DNA from: Devosia sp.
GTDB lineage: Bacteria > Pseudomonadota > Alphaproteobacteria > Rhizobiales > Devosiaceae
Reading direction: 5' to 3'
DNA: 12,078 nt
Assembly: GCA_011322005.1 (NCBI GenBank)
Contig: DROE01000047.1
Coordinates: 1 to 12,078 of the forward strand
Positions 5,947-12,078 of this stretch are shown here, piece by piece. The stretch's first letter is position 1. Every line of letters begins with the position of its first letter. The notes beneath the pieces are model-generated. The model was not told the DNA's origin. It saw only the letters and a program-made list of their open reading frames with translations, and ran no database searches. The position numbers and the translations under genes are program-made.

Positions 5947-7092
5947 ATGAAGCACTCGCGGACAATCTGGAATTCTCCGGTTGAGTATTTGCGCAATGAA
6001 CGACCCGATTTTCCCGTGGCCTTTTTCTGCCCCGATGCCTTGCAGGAAAAAGCCCGTCAGTTCTTGCATGGCTTTCCCGGTCAGGTGACCTACGCGGTCA
6101 AGGCCAATCCCGCCCCCGAAGTACTGGCAAATCTTGTCGCGGCCGGAATTGAAGCCTTTGATGTGGCCTCCCCTGAGGAAATGGAACAGGTGCGCTCAAT
6201 CGCGCCCGATGCGCCCCTTCATTATAACAACCCGGTGCGTTCGCGCGCCGAGATAGGCAGCGCCATTTCTGCCCGTGTCGTCTCCTGTTCTGTGGACAGT
6301 TTTTCCGAACTGGCCAAACTGGCCGGACAATTCCCCCCCGGCACCACTGAAATCGCCGTACGCTTCAGACTTCCCCTTGATGGAGCGGCCTATGACTTTG
6401 GCACAAAATTCGGCACCGACCTGACGGAGGCAATTGAACTTTTACAAAGGGTGGAAAGTCTGGGATATGCGCCCGCTCTCTGCTTTCACCCCGGCACCCA
6501 GTGCACGGCACCCGGTGTCTGGAAAGCCTATATCAGCGCTGCTGCCGAGATTGTCGGCAAGGCAGGCGTTGCCATAGGTCGGCTCAATGTCGGGGGAGGT
6601 TTCCCATCCCACCGCCTTTCCGGACAGGAACCGCATCTTGAGGCAATTTTCAGCGAAATTGCTGACGCTGCAAAACAGGCCTTTGGCAACAATCAGCCTC
6701 AACTGCTGTGCGAGCCGGGGCGGGCCATGGTCGGCGATGCCTATTGCCTTGCCGCCCGCGTCAAGGCCATCCGCGACGGCAAGGATGTGTTTCTGAATGA
6801 CGGCTTTTACGGCGGTCTGTCCGAACTCGTTTCAATCGGGCCTCTGGACCGGCTTGAAATCATCTCGCCCGAGGGGGAACCGCGTCTGGCAGAGCCGAGT
6901 ACCCATGCGGTTTTTGGCCCCACCTGCGACAGCATCGACAAGCTCTCAGATGCAACGGCCTTGCCCTCGGATATGGAGGAGGGGGACTACATTATTTTCC
7001 AGGGCATCGGCGCTTACTCCACCTGTCTGACCACGCGCTTTAACGGTTATGGCCTTTCAGCGGTGGAGAATGTGGCATCCCTGAGCGGCTGA
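5947..7092 (+). CDS. Ornithine-decarboxylase-like PLP enzyme (fold type III, group IV decarboxylase)
   Basis: This 381-residue cytoplasmic enzyme has all the hallmarks of the ornithine/diaminopimelate/arginine decarboxylase family. YAVKANP contains the PLP-binding Lys52. LNVGGGFP (about 216-223) and CEPGRAMV (about 258-265) bind the PLP phosphate. LNDGFYGG carries the usual substrate-site Asp, FGPTCDSID provides Cys327 and Asp328, and GAYS provides Tyr357. The Lys-Cys-Tyr spacing follows eukaryotic ODC (Lys69, Cys360, Tyr389). GPTCDS is the ornithine-type motif; diaminopimelate decarboxylases have CES at this place, so DAP is unlikely. The expected reaction is L-ornithine (possibly also L-lysine) to putrescine (or cadaverine) plus CO2, feeding polyamine synthesis. 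The gene is divergent from an Lrp/AsnC regulator, the likely controller. Its stop is 12 nt from that of convergent yejF. Lysine or carboxynorspermidine specificity cannot be excluded. Confidence 0.88.
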   Translation: MKHSRTIWNSPVEYLRNERPDFPVAFFCPDALQEKARQFLHGFPGQVTYAVKANPAPEVLANLVAAGIEAFDVASPEEMEQVRSIAPDAPLHYNNPVRSRAEIGSAISARVVSCSVDSFSELAKLAGQFPPGTTEIAVRFRLPLDGAAYDFGTKFGTDLTEAIELLQRVESLGYAPALCFHPGTQCTAPGVWKAYISAAAEIVGKAGVAIGRLNVGGGFPSHRLSGQEPHLEAIFSEIADAAKQAFGNNQPQLLCEPGRAMVGDAYCLAARVKAIRDGKDVFLNDGFYGGLSELVSIGPLDRLEIISPEGEPRLAEPSTHAVFGPTCDSIDKLSDATALPSDMEEGDYIIFQGIGAYSTCLTTRFNGYGLSAVENVASLSG

Positions 7093-7105
7093 GAGTCTCC
7101 CGCTC
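7083..7105. terminator. Stem-loop at the convergent decarboxylase/yejF junction
   Basis: GAGCGG (7083-7088) pairs exactly with CCGCTC (7100-7105) across an 11-nt loop that itself contains GAG/CTC complementarity. It spans both stop codons and the 12-bp gap. Neither strand shows a following U-run, so it is not a classical intrinsic terminator. It could act as a bidirectional 3'-end-protecting hairpin. Confidence 0.3.
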
Positions 7106-8685
7106 TAATCCTGAAACGCGGCGTCCAGCAATTCGCGTGTATAGGCTTCTTTGGGGTTGTCAAAAATCTGCTCAACATCACCGGTTTCAACAATGTCCCC
7201 CTGTTTCATCACCAGCACCCGGTGTGAGAGCGCACGGATTATCTTCAGGTCATGGCTGATAAACAGATAGGCGAGGCGATGTTTCTTTTGCAATTCTCGC
7301 AGCAGGTCAACAATCTGGGCCTGTACGGTCATATCCAGTGCCGAGGTCGGTTCGTCCAGAATCAGCAGTTTGGGTCGTAAAATCATGGCCCGGGCAATGG
7401 CGATACGCTGGCGCTGACCACCTGAAAACTCGTGCGGGTAACGTTCGAGCATATCCGGGTCGAGCCCCACTTCGCGCAAACTGTCTTCCACCAGCCTGCG
7501 CTCGTCCTCTCCGCTCCCGCCGCCATGCACCCCCAGGCCCTCGGCAACAATCTGCTCGATAGTCATGCGTGGTGAAAGTGAGCCGAAAGGGTCCTGGAAT
7601 ACAATCTGGATATCCCGGCGCAAGGGGCGCATTTCAGCATTCCTGAAGCCGGCAATATCCGTTCCCATGAACGCGATTTTTCCTGTCGAGGAAATCAGGC
7701 GCAAAACCGCCAGCGCCACACTTGTCTTGCCCGAACCGCTTTCCCCCACAATGCCAAGCGACTCTCCCTCGCAGATGGTGAAGCTGGCATTGTTTACCGC
7801 TTTGACATGGCCGATCGTGCGCCTGAGCAAGCCCCGCCTGACGGGAAACCACACGCGAAGATTTTCGGTTTCCAGAATGGTTTCAGCCCCTTGTGGCATG
7901 GGCTCGGGCACCCCTGTCGCTCCCGCCGCCAGCAACTCTTTGGTATATTCATGTTGCGGATTGGCAAAAACCTCTTCGGTTCTGCCGGTTTCAACCACCT
8001 TGCCGCTCTGCATCACACATACCCGGTGCGAAAAGCGTTTAACGATACCAAGGTCATGGGTGATGAACAGCATGCCCATGCCCTCGGAGCGTTGTAGCTC
8101 AGCCAGCAGTTCAAGAATCTGGGCCTGAATGGTCACATCCAGCGAGGTGGTGGGCTCGTCGGCAACCAGAAGGTCCGGCCTGTTGGCAAGCGCCATCGCA
8201 ATCATGACGCGCTGACGCTGACCACCGGAAAGCTGGTGCGGGTAGGCGGCCAGACGCATCTTTGGGTCGTCAATCCCCACCTTGTCGAGCAGTTCAAGAA
8301 TGCGGCTGCGTGCCTTGTTGCCGGTTAGCCCCTGATGCAGGCTCAGGCTTTCGGCAATCTGCTTCTCAATCGTGTGCAGCGGATTGAGCGAGGTCATCGG
8401 CTCCTGAAAAATGAAGCTTATCCTGTTGCCGCGCACCTGCTGCAGTTTTTTTTGCTCGGCCCCGAGCAGTTCCTCGCCGTGAAACTCAACGCTGCCGGTA
8501 ATTTTTGCATTGTCCGGCAACAGGGAAACGGTTGAGAGCGCGGTCACCGACTTGCCCGAACCGCTCTCGCCGACCAGGGCCACGGTTTCCCCTTTTTGCA
8601 CTTCAAAACTGGCCCTGCGTACCACCTCGGGGTCATTGCCAAATCGGACCGAAAGGTTCTTTACTTTAAGAACCGGCGCGCTCAC
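7105..8685 (-). CDS. yejF: Peptide ABC transporter, double ATP-binding protein YejF
   Basis: The 526-residue protein has two complete ABC ATPase domains in tandem, as in E. coli YejF (about 529 residues). Domain 1 has Walker A GESGSGKS (39-46), Q-loop Gln94, signature LSGGQ (152-156) and Walker B ending in Asp176-Glu177. Domain 2 has Walker A GESGSGKT (314-321), signature FSGGQ (420-424) and Walker B ending in Asp444-Glu445. Both ATP sites therefore look active. It couples ATP hydrolysis on the inner face of the membrane to peptide import through YejB/YejE. The family is known for microcin C uptake in E. coli and for antimicrobial-peptide tolerance in rhizobia. The GTG start at 8685 overlaps the yejE stop in a GTGA, with little independent ribosome-binding site, which implies translational coupling. 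An A8 run encodes Gln78-Lys79-Lys80. Confidence 0.95.
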   Translation of the reverse strand: MSAPVLKVKNLSVRFGNDPEVVRRASFEVQKGETVALVGESGSGKSVTALSTVSLLPDNAKITGSVEFHGEELLGAEQKKLQQVRGNRISFIFQEPMTSLNPLHTIEKQIAESLSLHQGLTGNKARSRILELLDKVGIDDPKMRLAAYPHQLSGGQRQRVMIAMALANRPDLLVADEPTTSLDVTIQAQILELLAELQRSEGMGMLFITHDLGIVKRFSHRVCVMQSGKVVETGRTEEVFANPQHEYTKELLAAGATGVPEPMPQGAETILETENLRVWFPVRRGLLRRTIGHVKAVNNASFTICEGESLGIVGESGSGKTSVALAVLRLISSTGKIAFMGTDIAGFRNAEMRPLRRDIQIVFQDPFGSLSPRMTIEQIVAEGLGVHGGGSGEDERRLVEDSLREVGLDPDMLERYPHEFSGGQRQRIAIARAMILRPKLLILDEPTSALDMTVQAQIVDLLRELQKKHRLAYLFISHDLKIIRALSHRVLVMKQGDIVETGDVEQIFDNPKEAYTRELLDAAFQD

Positions 8686-9803
8686 TGAAAGGTCTTTCTG
8701 GGATCAAAGGCGTCGCGTATGCCTTCAAATATGAACACCAGCAGCGAAAGCATGATGGTGAAGGTGAAAAACGCCGAGAATCCCAGCCAGGGCGAGTTCA
8801 GATTGGCCTTGGCCTGCAAAGTAAGTTCCCCCAGCGAGGGATAGGAGGAGGGCAGGCCAAAGCCCAAGAAATCCAGTCCCGCCAGCGTGCCGATGGAGCC
8901 GGTGATGATGAAGGGCAGCATGGTCAGGGTGGCAACCATGGCGTTGGGCAGAACGTGGCGGAAAATAATCACCCGGTCGCGCACCCCCAGCGCTCTGGCG
9001 GCCCGAACATATTCAAAGTTTCGCGCCCTGAGGAACTCGGCTCGAACAACGCCATCCAGCGCCCCCCAGCCGAAGGCCACGATAATCAATATCAACAGCC
9101 AGAACGTCATGTTGAAAATCGCTGACAGGATGATGATGATATAAAGGGAGGGAAGCGAGCCCCAGACTTCGGTGAAGCGCTGGAACATCAGGTCGAACAG
9201 CCCGCCGTAAAAGCCCTGCGCCGCCCCCGCGATTATCCCCAGAACCGAAGTGGTCACGGTCACGATGATGGCAAAAATTATCGAAATCCGAAACCCGTAG
9301 ATGATGCGCGCCGCCACGTCGCGCGCCTGGTCGTCCGTGCCCAGCCAGTGGAAACGGTCCGGGGGGCCGGGCGCGGTCTTTACGTTGTAGGTATCGACCG
9401 TATTAAACTTGTAACGGATGGGGGGCCACAAGATCCAGCCCGCCTCAATTGCTTCGCCTTCCAGCATGCCGCTTTCAATACTGACCATAACTTCCTTGGC
9501 GCCTTTTGGGCCGACAAAACAGGCATCGGCCAGCCCTCCGGTGACAATCAGGCACTGCAGTTCGGGGTCCGCGTAGTTTGCCCTTGTGGCAAAGTCGCCC
9601 CCAAAGTCCGCTTCCGAATAAAAACTGAAGATCGGCGCACGCAATTCACCCCTGTAGGAGACCAGCAGCGGCTGATCATTGGCGATCAGTTCGGCAAACA
9701 GGGAGAGGACAAAAAGAACGCCAAAAATCCACAGGCTCCACAGCGCCCGCTTGTTGGCACGAAAATTGGACAGGCGGCGTTGTTGCAGGGTGGTCAGCTT
9801 CAT
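8682..9803 (-). CDS. yejE: Peptide ABC transporter permease YejE
   Basis: This is a 373-residue inner-membrane permease. The N-terminal segment WSLWIFGVLFVLSLFAE (about 22-38) is a membrane span, followed by the YejE-typical ELIANDQPLLVSYRGEL. A periplasmic region follows, then the conserved HWLGTD motif and a five-helix BPD-transporter core. The cytoplasmic EAA loop lies at about 262-290 (RAARALGVRDRVIIFRHVLPN). The C terminus is the usual IRDAFDPRK. It is about 30 residues longer than E. coli YejE. The extra stretch, between the DP of residues 79-80 and the WILWPPIRY motif at 123-131, contains Cys84 and Cys95, which could form a disulfide. Start and stop overlap neighbouring genes by 4 nt on each side, a tightly coupled operon. 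It pairs with YejB to form the translocation path. Confidence 0.95.
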   Translation of the reverse strand: MKLTTLQQRRLSNFRANKRALWSLWIFGVLFVLSLFAELIANDQPLLVSYRGELRAPIFSFYSEADFGGDFATRANYADPELQCLIVTGGLADACFVGPKGAKEVMVSIESGMLEGEAIEAGWILWPPIRYKFNTVDTYNVKTAPGPPDRFHWLGTDDQARDVAARIIYGFRISIIFAIIVTVTTSVLGIIAGAAQGFYGGLFDLMFQRFTEVWGSLPSLYIIIILSAIFNMTFWLLILIIVAFGWGALDGVVRAEFLRARNFEYVRAARALGVRDRVIIFRHVLPNAMVATLTMLPFIITGSIGTLAGLDFLGFGLPSSYPSLGELTLQAKANLNSPWLGFSAFFTFTIMLSLLVFIFEGIRDAFDPRKTFQ

Positions 9804-10888
9804 GTCTGGCGATGCTCAAAATCAATGCGCGGGTCAATCCACACATAGGTCAGGTCCGAGACCAGCCTGATGAACAGTCCCAGCAGCGTGAAGAAGAACA
9901 GAGTGCCAAACATCACCGGATAGTCCCGGGTCAGCGCCGAATCAAAGCCGAGCCGCCCCAGCCCGTCCAGAGAAAATATGGTTTCGATTATCAGCGAGCC
10001 GCCAAAAAAAACGCTGATGAAAATTCCAGGAAATCCGGCAATAACAATCAGCATGGCGTTGCGGAAAACATGGCCGTAAAGCACCCGGCGCTCGGGCAGG
10101 CCCTTGGCCCGGGCGGTGACTACATATTGCTTTTTTATCTCATCCAGAAACGAGTTCTTGGTCAGCATGGCCAGCCCGGTGAACGCTCCGATACTTCCCG
10201 CCAGCACCGGCAGCGTGATGTGCCAGAAATAGTCCTTTATCTGCCCCAGAAGAGTAAGGTCGGCAAAATTGTTCGAGGTCAGACCGCGCAACGGAAATAT
10301 CCGCCAGTACGAACCACCCGCAAACAGCACCACCAGCATGATGGCGAACAAAAATCCAGGGATGGCATAGGCCGCGATCAGCACCGCCGAGCTCCAGGTG
10401 TCAAACCGTGATCCCTCTTTTGTTGCCTTGCGGATGCCCAAGGGGATAGCTACCATATAGGCGATCAGCGTTGACCACAGGCCCAGCGAAATTGACACCG
10501 GCATTTTTTCCAGCACCAGATCAACTACCGATATGGAACGGAAATAGCTCTCCCCGAAATCAAAGGTGATATAAGCCTTCATCATCAGGAAGAAGCGCTC
10601 AAGCGGTGGCTTGTCAAAACCATACTGGCGCTCAAGCCGCTCGATAAACTCCTGGGGCAGGCCGCGCGCGCCCTTGTAGCGGGAATCCTCGCCCGTCTCG
10701 GTCTGCACTCCGGCGTCCCCGCCATCACCGCCAATGCGGTCAAGCGGGTTGCCCGAGTTTTCCAACTGGGCGATAACCTGCTCGACAGGACCACCGGGCA
10801 GCAATTGCACCAGAGCAAAGTTGATGAGCATAATCCCGAACAGGGTCGGGATTATCAGCAGCATGCGGCGAAGAATATAGGCGCTCAT
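9800..10888 (-). CDS. yejB: Peptide ABC transporter permease YejB
   Basis: This 362-residue inner-membrane permease is almost the same length as E. coli YejB (364). The N terminus, ILRRMLLIIPTLFGIMLINF, forms the first membrane span. It is followed by LLPGGPVEQ and a hydrophilic, glycine-rich periplasmic stretch (about 45-75) that marks YejB against other DppB-type permeases. RYGFDKP and FDFGESYFRS follow, then the membrane core with the EAA loop at about 245-285 (NSFLDEIKKQYVVTARAKG). The C terminus, DPRIDFE, is characteristic. It begins 28 nt after the yejA stop without a strong Shine-Dalgarno sequence. The stop overlaps the yejE start by ATGA. It works with YejE and the YejF ATPase. A T8 run is present in codons for Val-Phe-Phe within an ordinary membrane segment. 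Confidence 0.96.
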   Translation of the reverse strand: MSAYILRRMLLIIPTLFGIMLINFALVQLLPGGPVEQVIAQLENSGNPLDRIGGDGGDAGVQTETGEDSRYKGARGLPQEFIERLERQYGFDKPPLERFFLMMKAYITFDFGESYFRSISVVDLVLEKMPVSISLGLWSTLIAYMVAIPLGIRKATKEGSRFDTWSSAVLIAAYAIPGFLFAIMLVVLFAGGSYWRIFPLRGLTSNNFADLTLLGQIKDYFWHITLPVLAGSIGAFTGLAMLTKNSFLDEIKKQYVVTARAKGLPERRVLYGHVFRNAMLIVIAGFPGIFISVFFGGSLIIETIFSLDGLGRLGFDSALTRDYPVMFGTLFFFTLLGLFIRLVSDLTYVWIDPRIDFEHRQT

Positions 10889-10902
10889 TTTTCTATGCTA
10901 AC

Positions 10903-10920
10903 TTAGGGTCCTGACCCTAA
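10903..10920. repeat. 18-bp interrupted palindrome on the yejA stop codon
   Basis: TTAGGGTC (10903-10910) and GACCCTAA (10913-10920) are exact reverse complements separated by 2 nt. The right arm contains the yejA stop codon (10917-10919). In the transcript it would fold into a hairpin between yejA and yejB. This is the position where stem-loops often protect the binding-protein message and lower permease expression. No U-run follows, so full termination is unlikely. An operator role is the alternative. Confidence 0.55.
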
Positions 10921-12078
10921 AAAGCGCCTTCTTCCTTGAGCTGGTCGGCCCGCTCCTGATCGTACCACCAGAAATCGGTAACCCCCAGCGCAAACGGGGG
11001 CAGGGTCTCGGGGTGCCGGTAAACGTCGAGATAGGCCACCGTGTGCACGTCCTTGTACCATTGCGGTATCCAGATGTGCAGCGAGCGCAAGGCCCGGTCG
11101 AGCGCCCGCGTATTCAGGTTAAGCTCCTCGCGGGTTTTCGAAGCTATAACTATGTCGAGCAGCGCATCAATGCCTTCGTTTTTCAGACCGGCAATATTGC
11201 GCGAAGGCACATCGGCATTCTCGCTTCCATACCATTGTTTGATGCCAAGCCCCGGCGTCAGGCTGTTGCCATAGGTGGCCACCAGCATGTCAAAGTCATG
11301 GGCCCGGCGGCGCTCGGTATACTGGGCGCTGTCCACCCTTGTGTGGGTCGCATCAACCCCCAGCCGCTTCAGGTTTTCAACGAAGGGGTTGATTACCCGG
11401 TCAAAGGCTGGCGAGTCGTTCAGAATATCAATGGCCAGCACCTCGCCGTCGGCGTTGCGGCGTAAGCCATCCTCGCCCACTTTCCAGCCCGCCTCATCAA
11501 GCAGGGCCCCGGCAGCGCGCACCTGCGCCCGGTCAACCTGTTGGGTGCCTGAAACGGGGGGTGTTTGCGCAGGTTCGGAAAACAGGCTTTCAGGGAAAAA
11601 CTCCCGGAACGGCTCCAGAATTGCCGCTTCATCGGCGGGGATTTCTCCCTTGGCCTCCAGCACCGAGTTTTCATAAAAACTGTCCACCCGCTCATAAAGC
11701 CCGAAAAACAGCGTCTGGTTGGCCCATTCAAAGTTGAACATAAGGCCAAGGGCTTCGCGTACCTTGATGTCGTCAAACGGAGCGCGCCGAAGGTTGTAGA
11801 AAAACCCCTGCGCCGAGCCCAGATTTCCGTCGGGAAGCTCCACCTTTCTCACCCAGCCTTTTTCAACGGCGGGGAAGTTGTAATCCTGCGCCCACTTCAG
11901 GGAGGAGTTTTCGTTGCGAAAGGTCGTTTCTCCGGCCTTGAAACCTTCAAAGGCAGCGGTCGGGTCGGCATAATATTCAAAGCGCAACGTATCAAAGTTG
12001 GAACGCCCGACATTTATGGGCAGGTCCTTGCCCCAATAATCATCGCGGCGGCGATAGATAACGGTTTTGCCCACATCC
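10917..12078 (-). CDS. yejA: Peptide-binding protein YejA, C-terminal part (5' end outside the window)
   Basis: The open frame enters from the right edge and ends at a TAG (10919-10917). About 387 codons are visible out of roughly 600 in E. coli YejA, so the signal peptide and first lobe are missing. The GTG at 12074 is an internal valine codon, not the start. Recognisable SBP_bac_5 (DppA/OppA-type) features are YRRRDDYWGKDLPINVGRSN, EYYADPTAAFEGFKAG, GFFYNLRRAPFDDIKVREAL, FDMLVATYGNSLTPG and the C-terminal IPQWYKDVHTVAYLDVYRHP with DFWWYD. It should be a periplasmic extracytoplasmic receptor delivering peptides to YejB/YejE. Its position as first gene of yejABEF agrees. The extra polar segment SEPAQTPPVSGTQQVDRAQ lies before the second lobe, as in other YejA proteins. 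Confidence 0.94.
   Translation of the reverse strand, partial: DVGKTVIYRRRDDYWGKDLPINVGRSNFDTLRFEYYADPTAAFEGFKAGETTFRNENSSLKWAQDYNFPAVEKGWVRKVELPDGNLGSAQGFFYNLRRAPFDDIKVREALGLMFNFEWANQTLFFGLYERVDSFYENSVLEAKGEIPADEAAILEPFREFFPESLFSEPAQTPPVSGTQQVDRAQVRAAGALLDEAGWKVGEDGLRRNADGEVLAIDILNDSPAFDRVINPFVENLKRLGVDATHTRVDSAQYTERRRAHDFDMLVATYGNSLTPGLGIKQWYGSENADVPSRNIAGLKNEGIDALLDIVIASKTREELNLNTRALDRALRSLHIWIPQWYKDVHTVAYLDVYRHPETLPPFALGVTDFWWYDQERADQLKEEGAF

Noticed and set aside
8446..8453. A8 run in yejF (A_AAA_AAA slippery heptamer) as a programmed frameshift site
   Set aside because: A -1 shift would reach a stop after about 27 codons, destroying both ATPase domains. The in-frame protein is full length, so a programmed role is unlikely; it is at most a mutation-prone homopolymer.
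10004..10011. A8/T8 homopolymer in yejB as a phase-variation tract
   Set aside because: It encodes Val-Phe-Phe in a normal membrane segment and the frame is intact. One 8-nt run is weak evidence for phase variation in this setting.
12072..12074. GTG at 12074 as the start of yejA
   Set aside because: The frame stays open to the window edge and the protein lacks a signal peptide and the first lobe. The true start lies outside the window.
1..12078. A novel defence, CRISPR or mobile-element system
   Set aside because: No direct-repeat array, transposase, integrase, toxin-antitoxin pair, nuclease/helicase gene or reverse transcriptase was found. All larger frames belong to known families.

Overview
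The window looks like chromosomal DNA of a Gram-negative alphaproteobacterium. It is moderately GC-rich and carries an intact-looking yejABEF peptide importer, a large periplasmic alpha-2-macroglobulin with an N-terminal PAN module, and a divergent Lrp/AsnC regulator and ornithine-decarboxylase-like pair. All assignments come from reading the translations by eye. No similarity search was possible, and the genus cannot be fixed. No tRNA, rRNA, CRISPR array, transposase, prophage gene or long repeat was seen.

Region 1 (1-3954, minus strand) is one very large open frame cut by the left edge. It encodes 1318 visible residues of an exported alpha-2-macroglobulin-family protein: signal peptide, four-cysteine PAN/Apple module, TPR-like helical segment, then macroglobulin domains up to the start of the A2M domain. 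The thioester/TED part lies outside the window.

Region 2 (3955-4099) is a divergent intergenic region. It holds a perfect inverted repeat of TetR-operator type inside the spacer of a possible promoter for the plus-strand gene that follows.

Region 3 (4100-7092) has three genes. The first is an AGE-family (N-acylglucosamine 2-epimerase fold) protein on the plus strand, whose 3' end overlaps a convergent lrp/asnC-type regulator on the minus strand. The regulator is divergent from an ornithine-decarboxylase-like PLP enzyme. The 158-bp gap between regulator and decarboxylase is AT-rich and carries repeated TTTCG half-sites and palindromes that look like regulator-binding sites.

Region 4 (7105-12078, minus strand) is the yejA-yejB-yejE-yejF operon in its canonical order. 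The yejB/yejE and yejE/yejF junctions have 4-nt start/stop overlaps. A perfect 18-bp interrupted palindrome sits on the yejA stop codon. YejA binds peptide in the periplasm, YejB and YejE form the channel, and the double-ATPase YejF drives import.

Functionally the window combines envelope defence or protease trapping (A2M), peptide import (Yej), amine metabolism (decarboxylase plus regulator) and a sugar-epimerase-fold enzyme of unknown substrate. I see no evidence that these form one dedicated system. The most interesting signals are the regulatory palindromes, the PAN-TPR-A2M architecture and a cysteine-bearing insertion in YejE.
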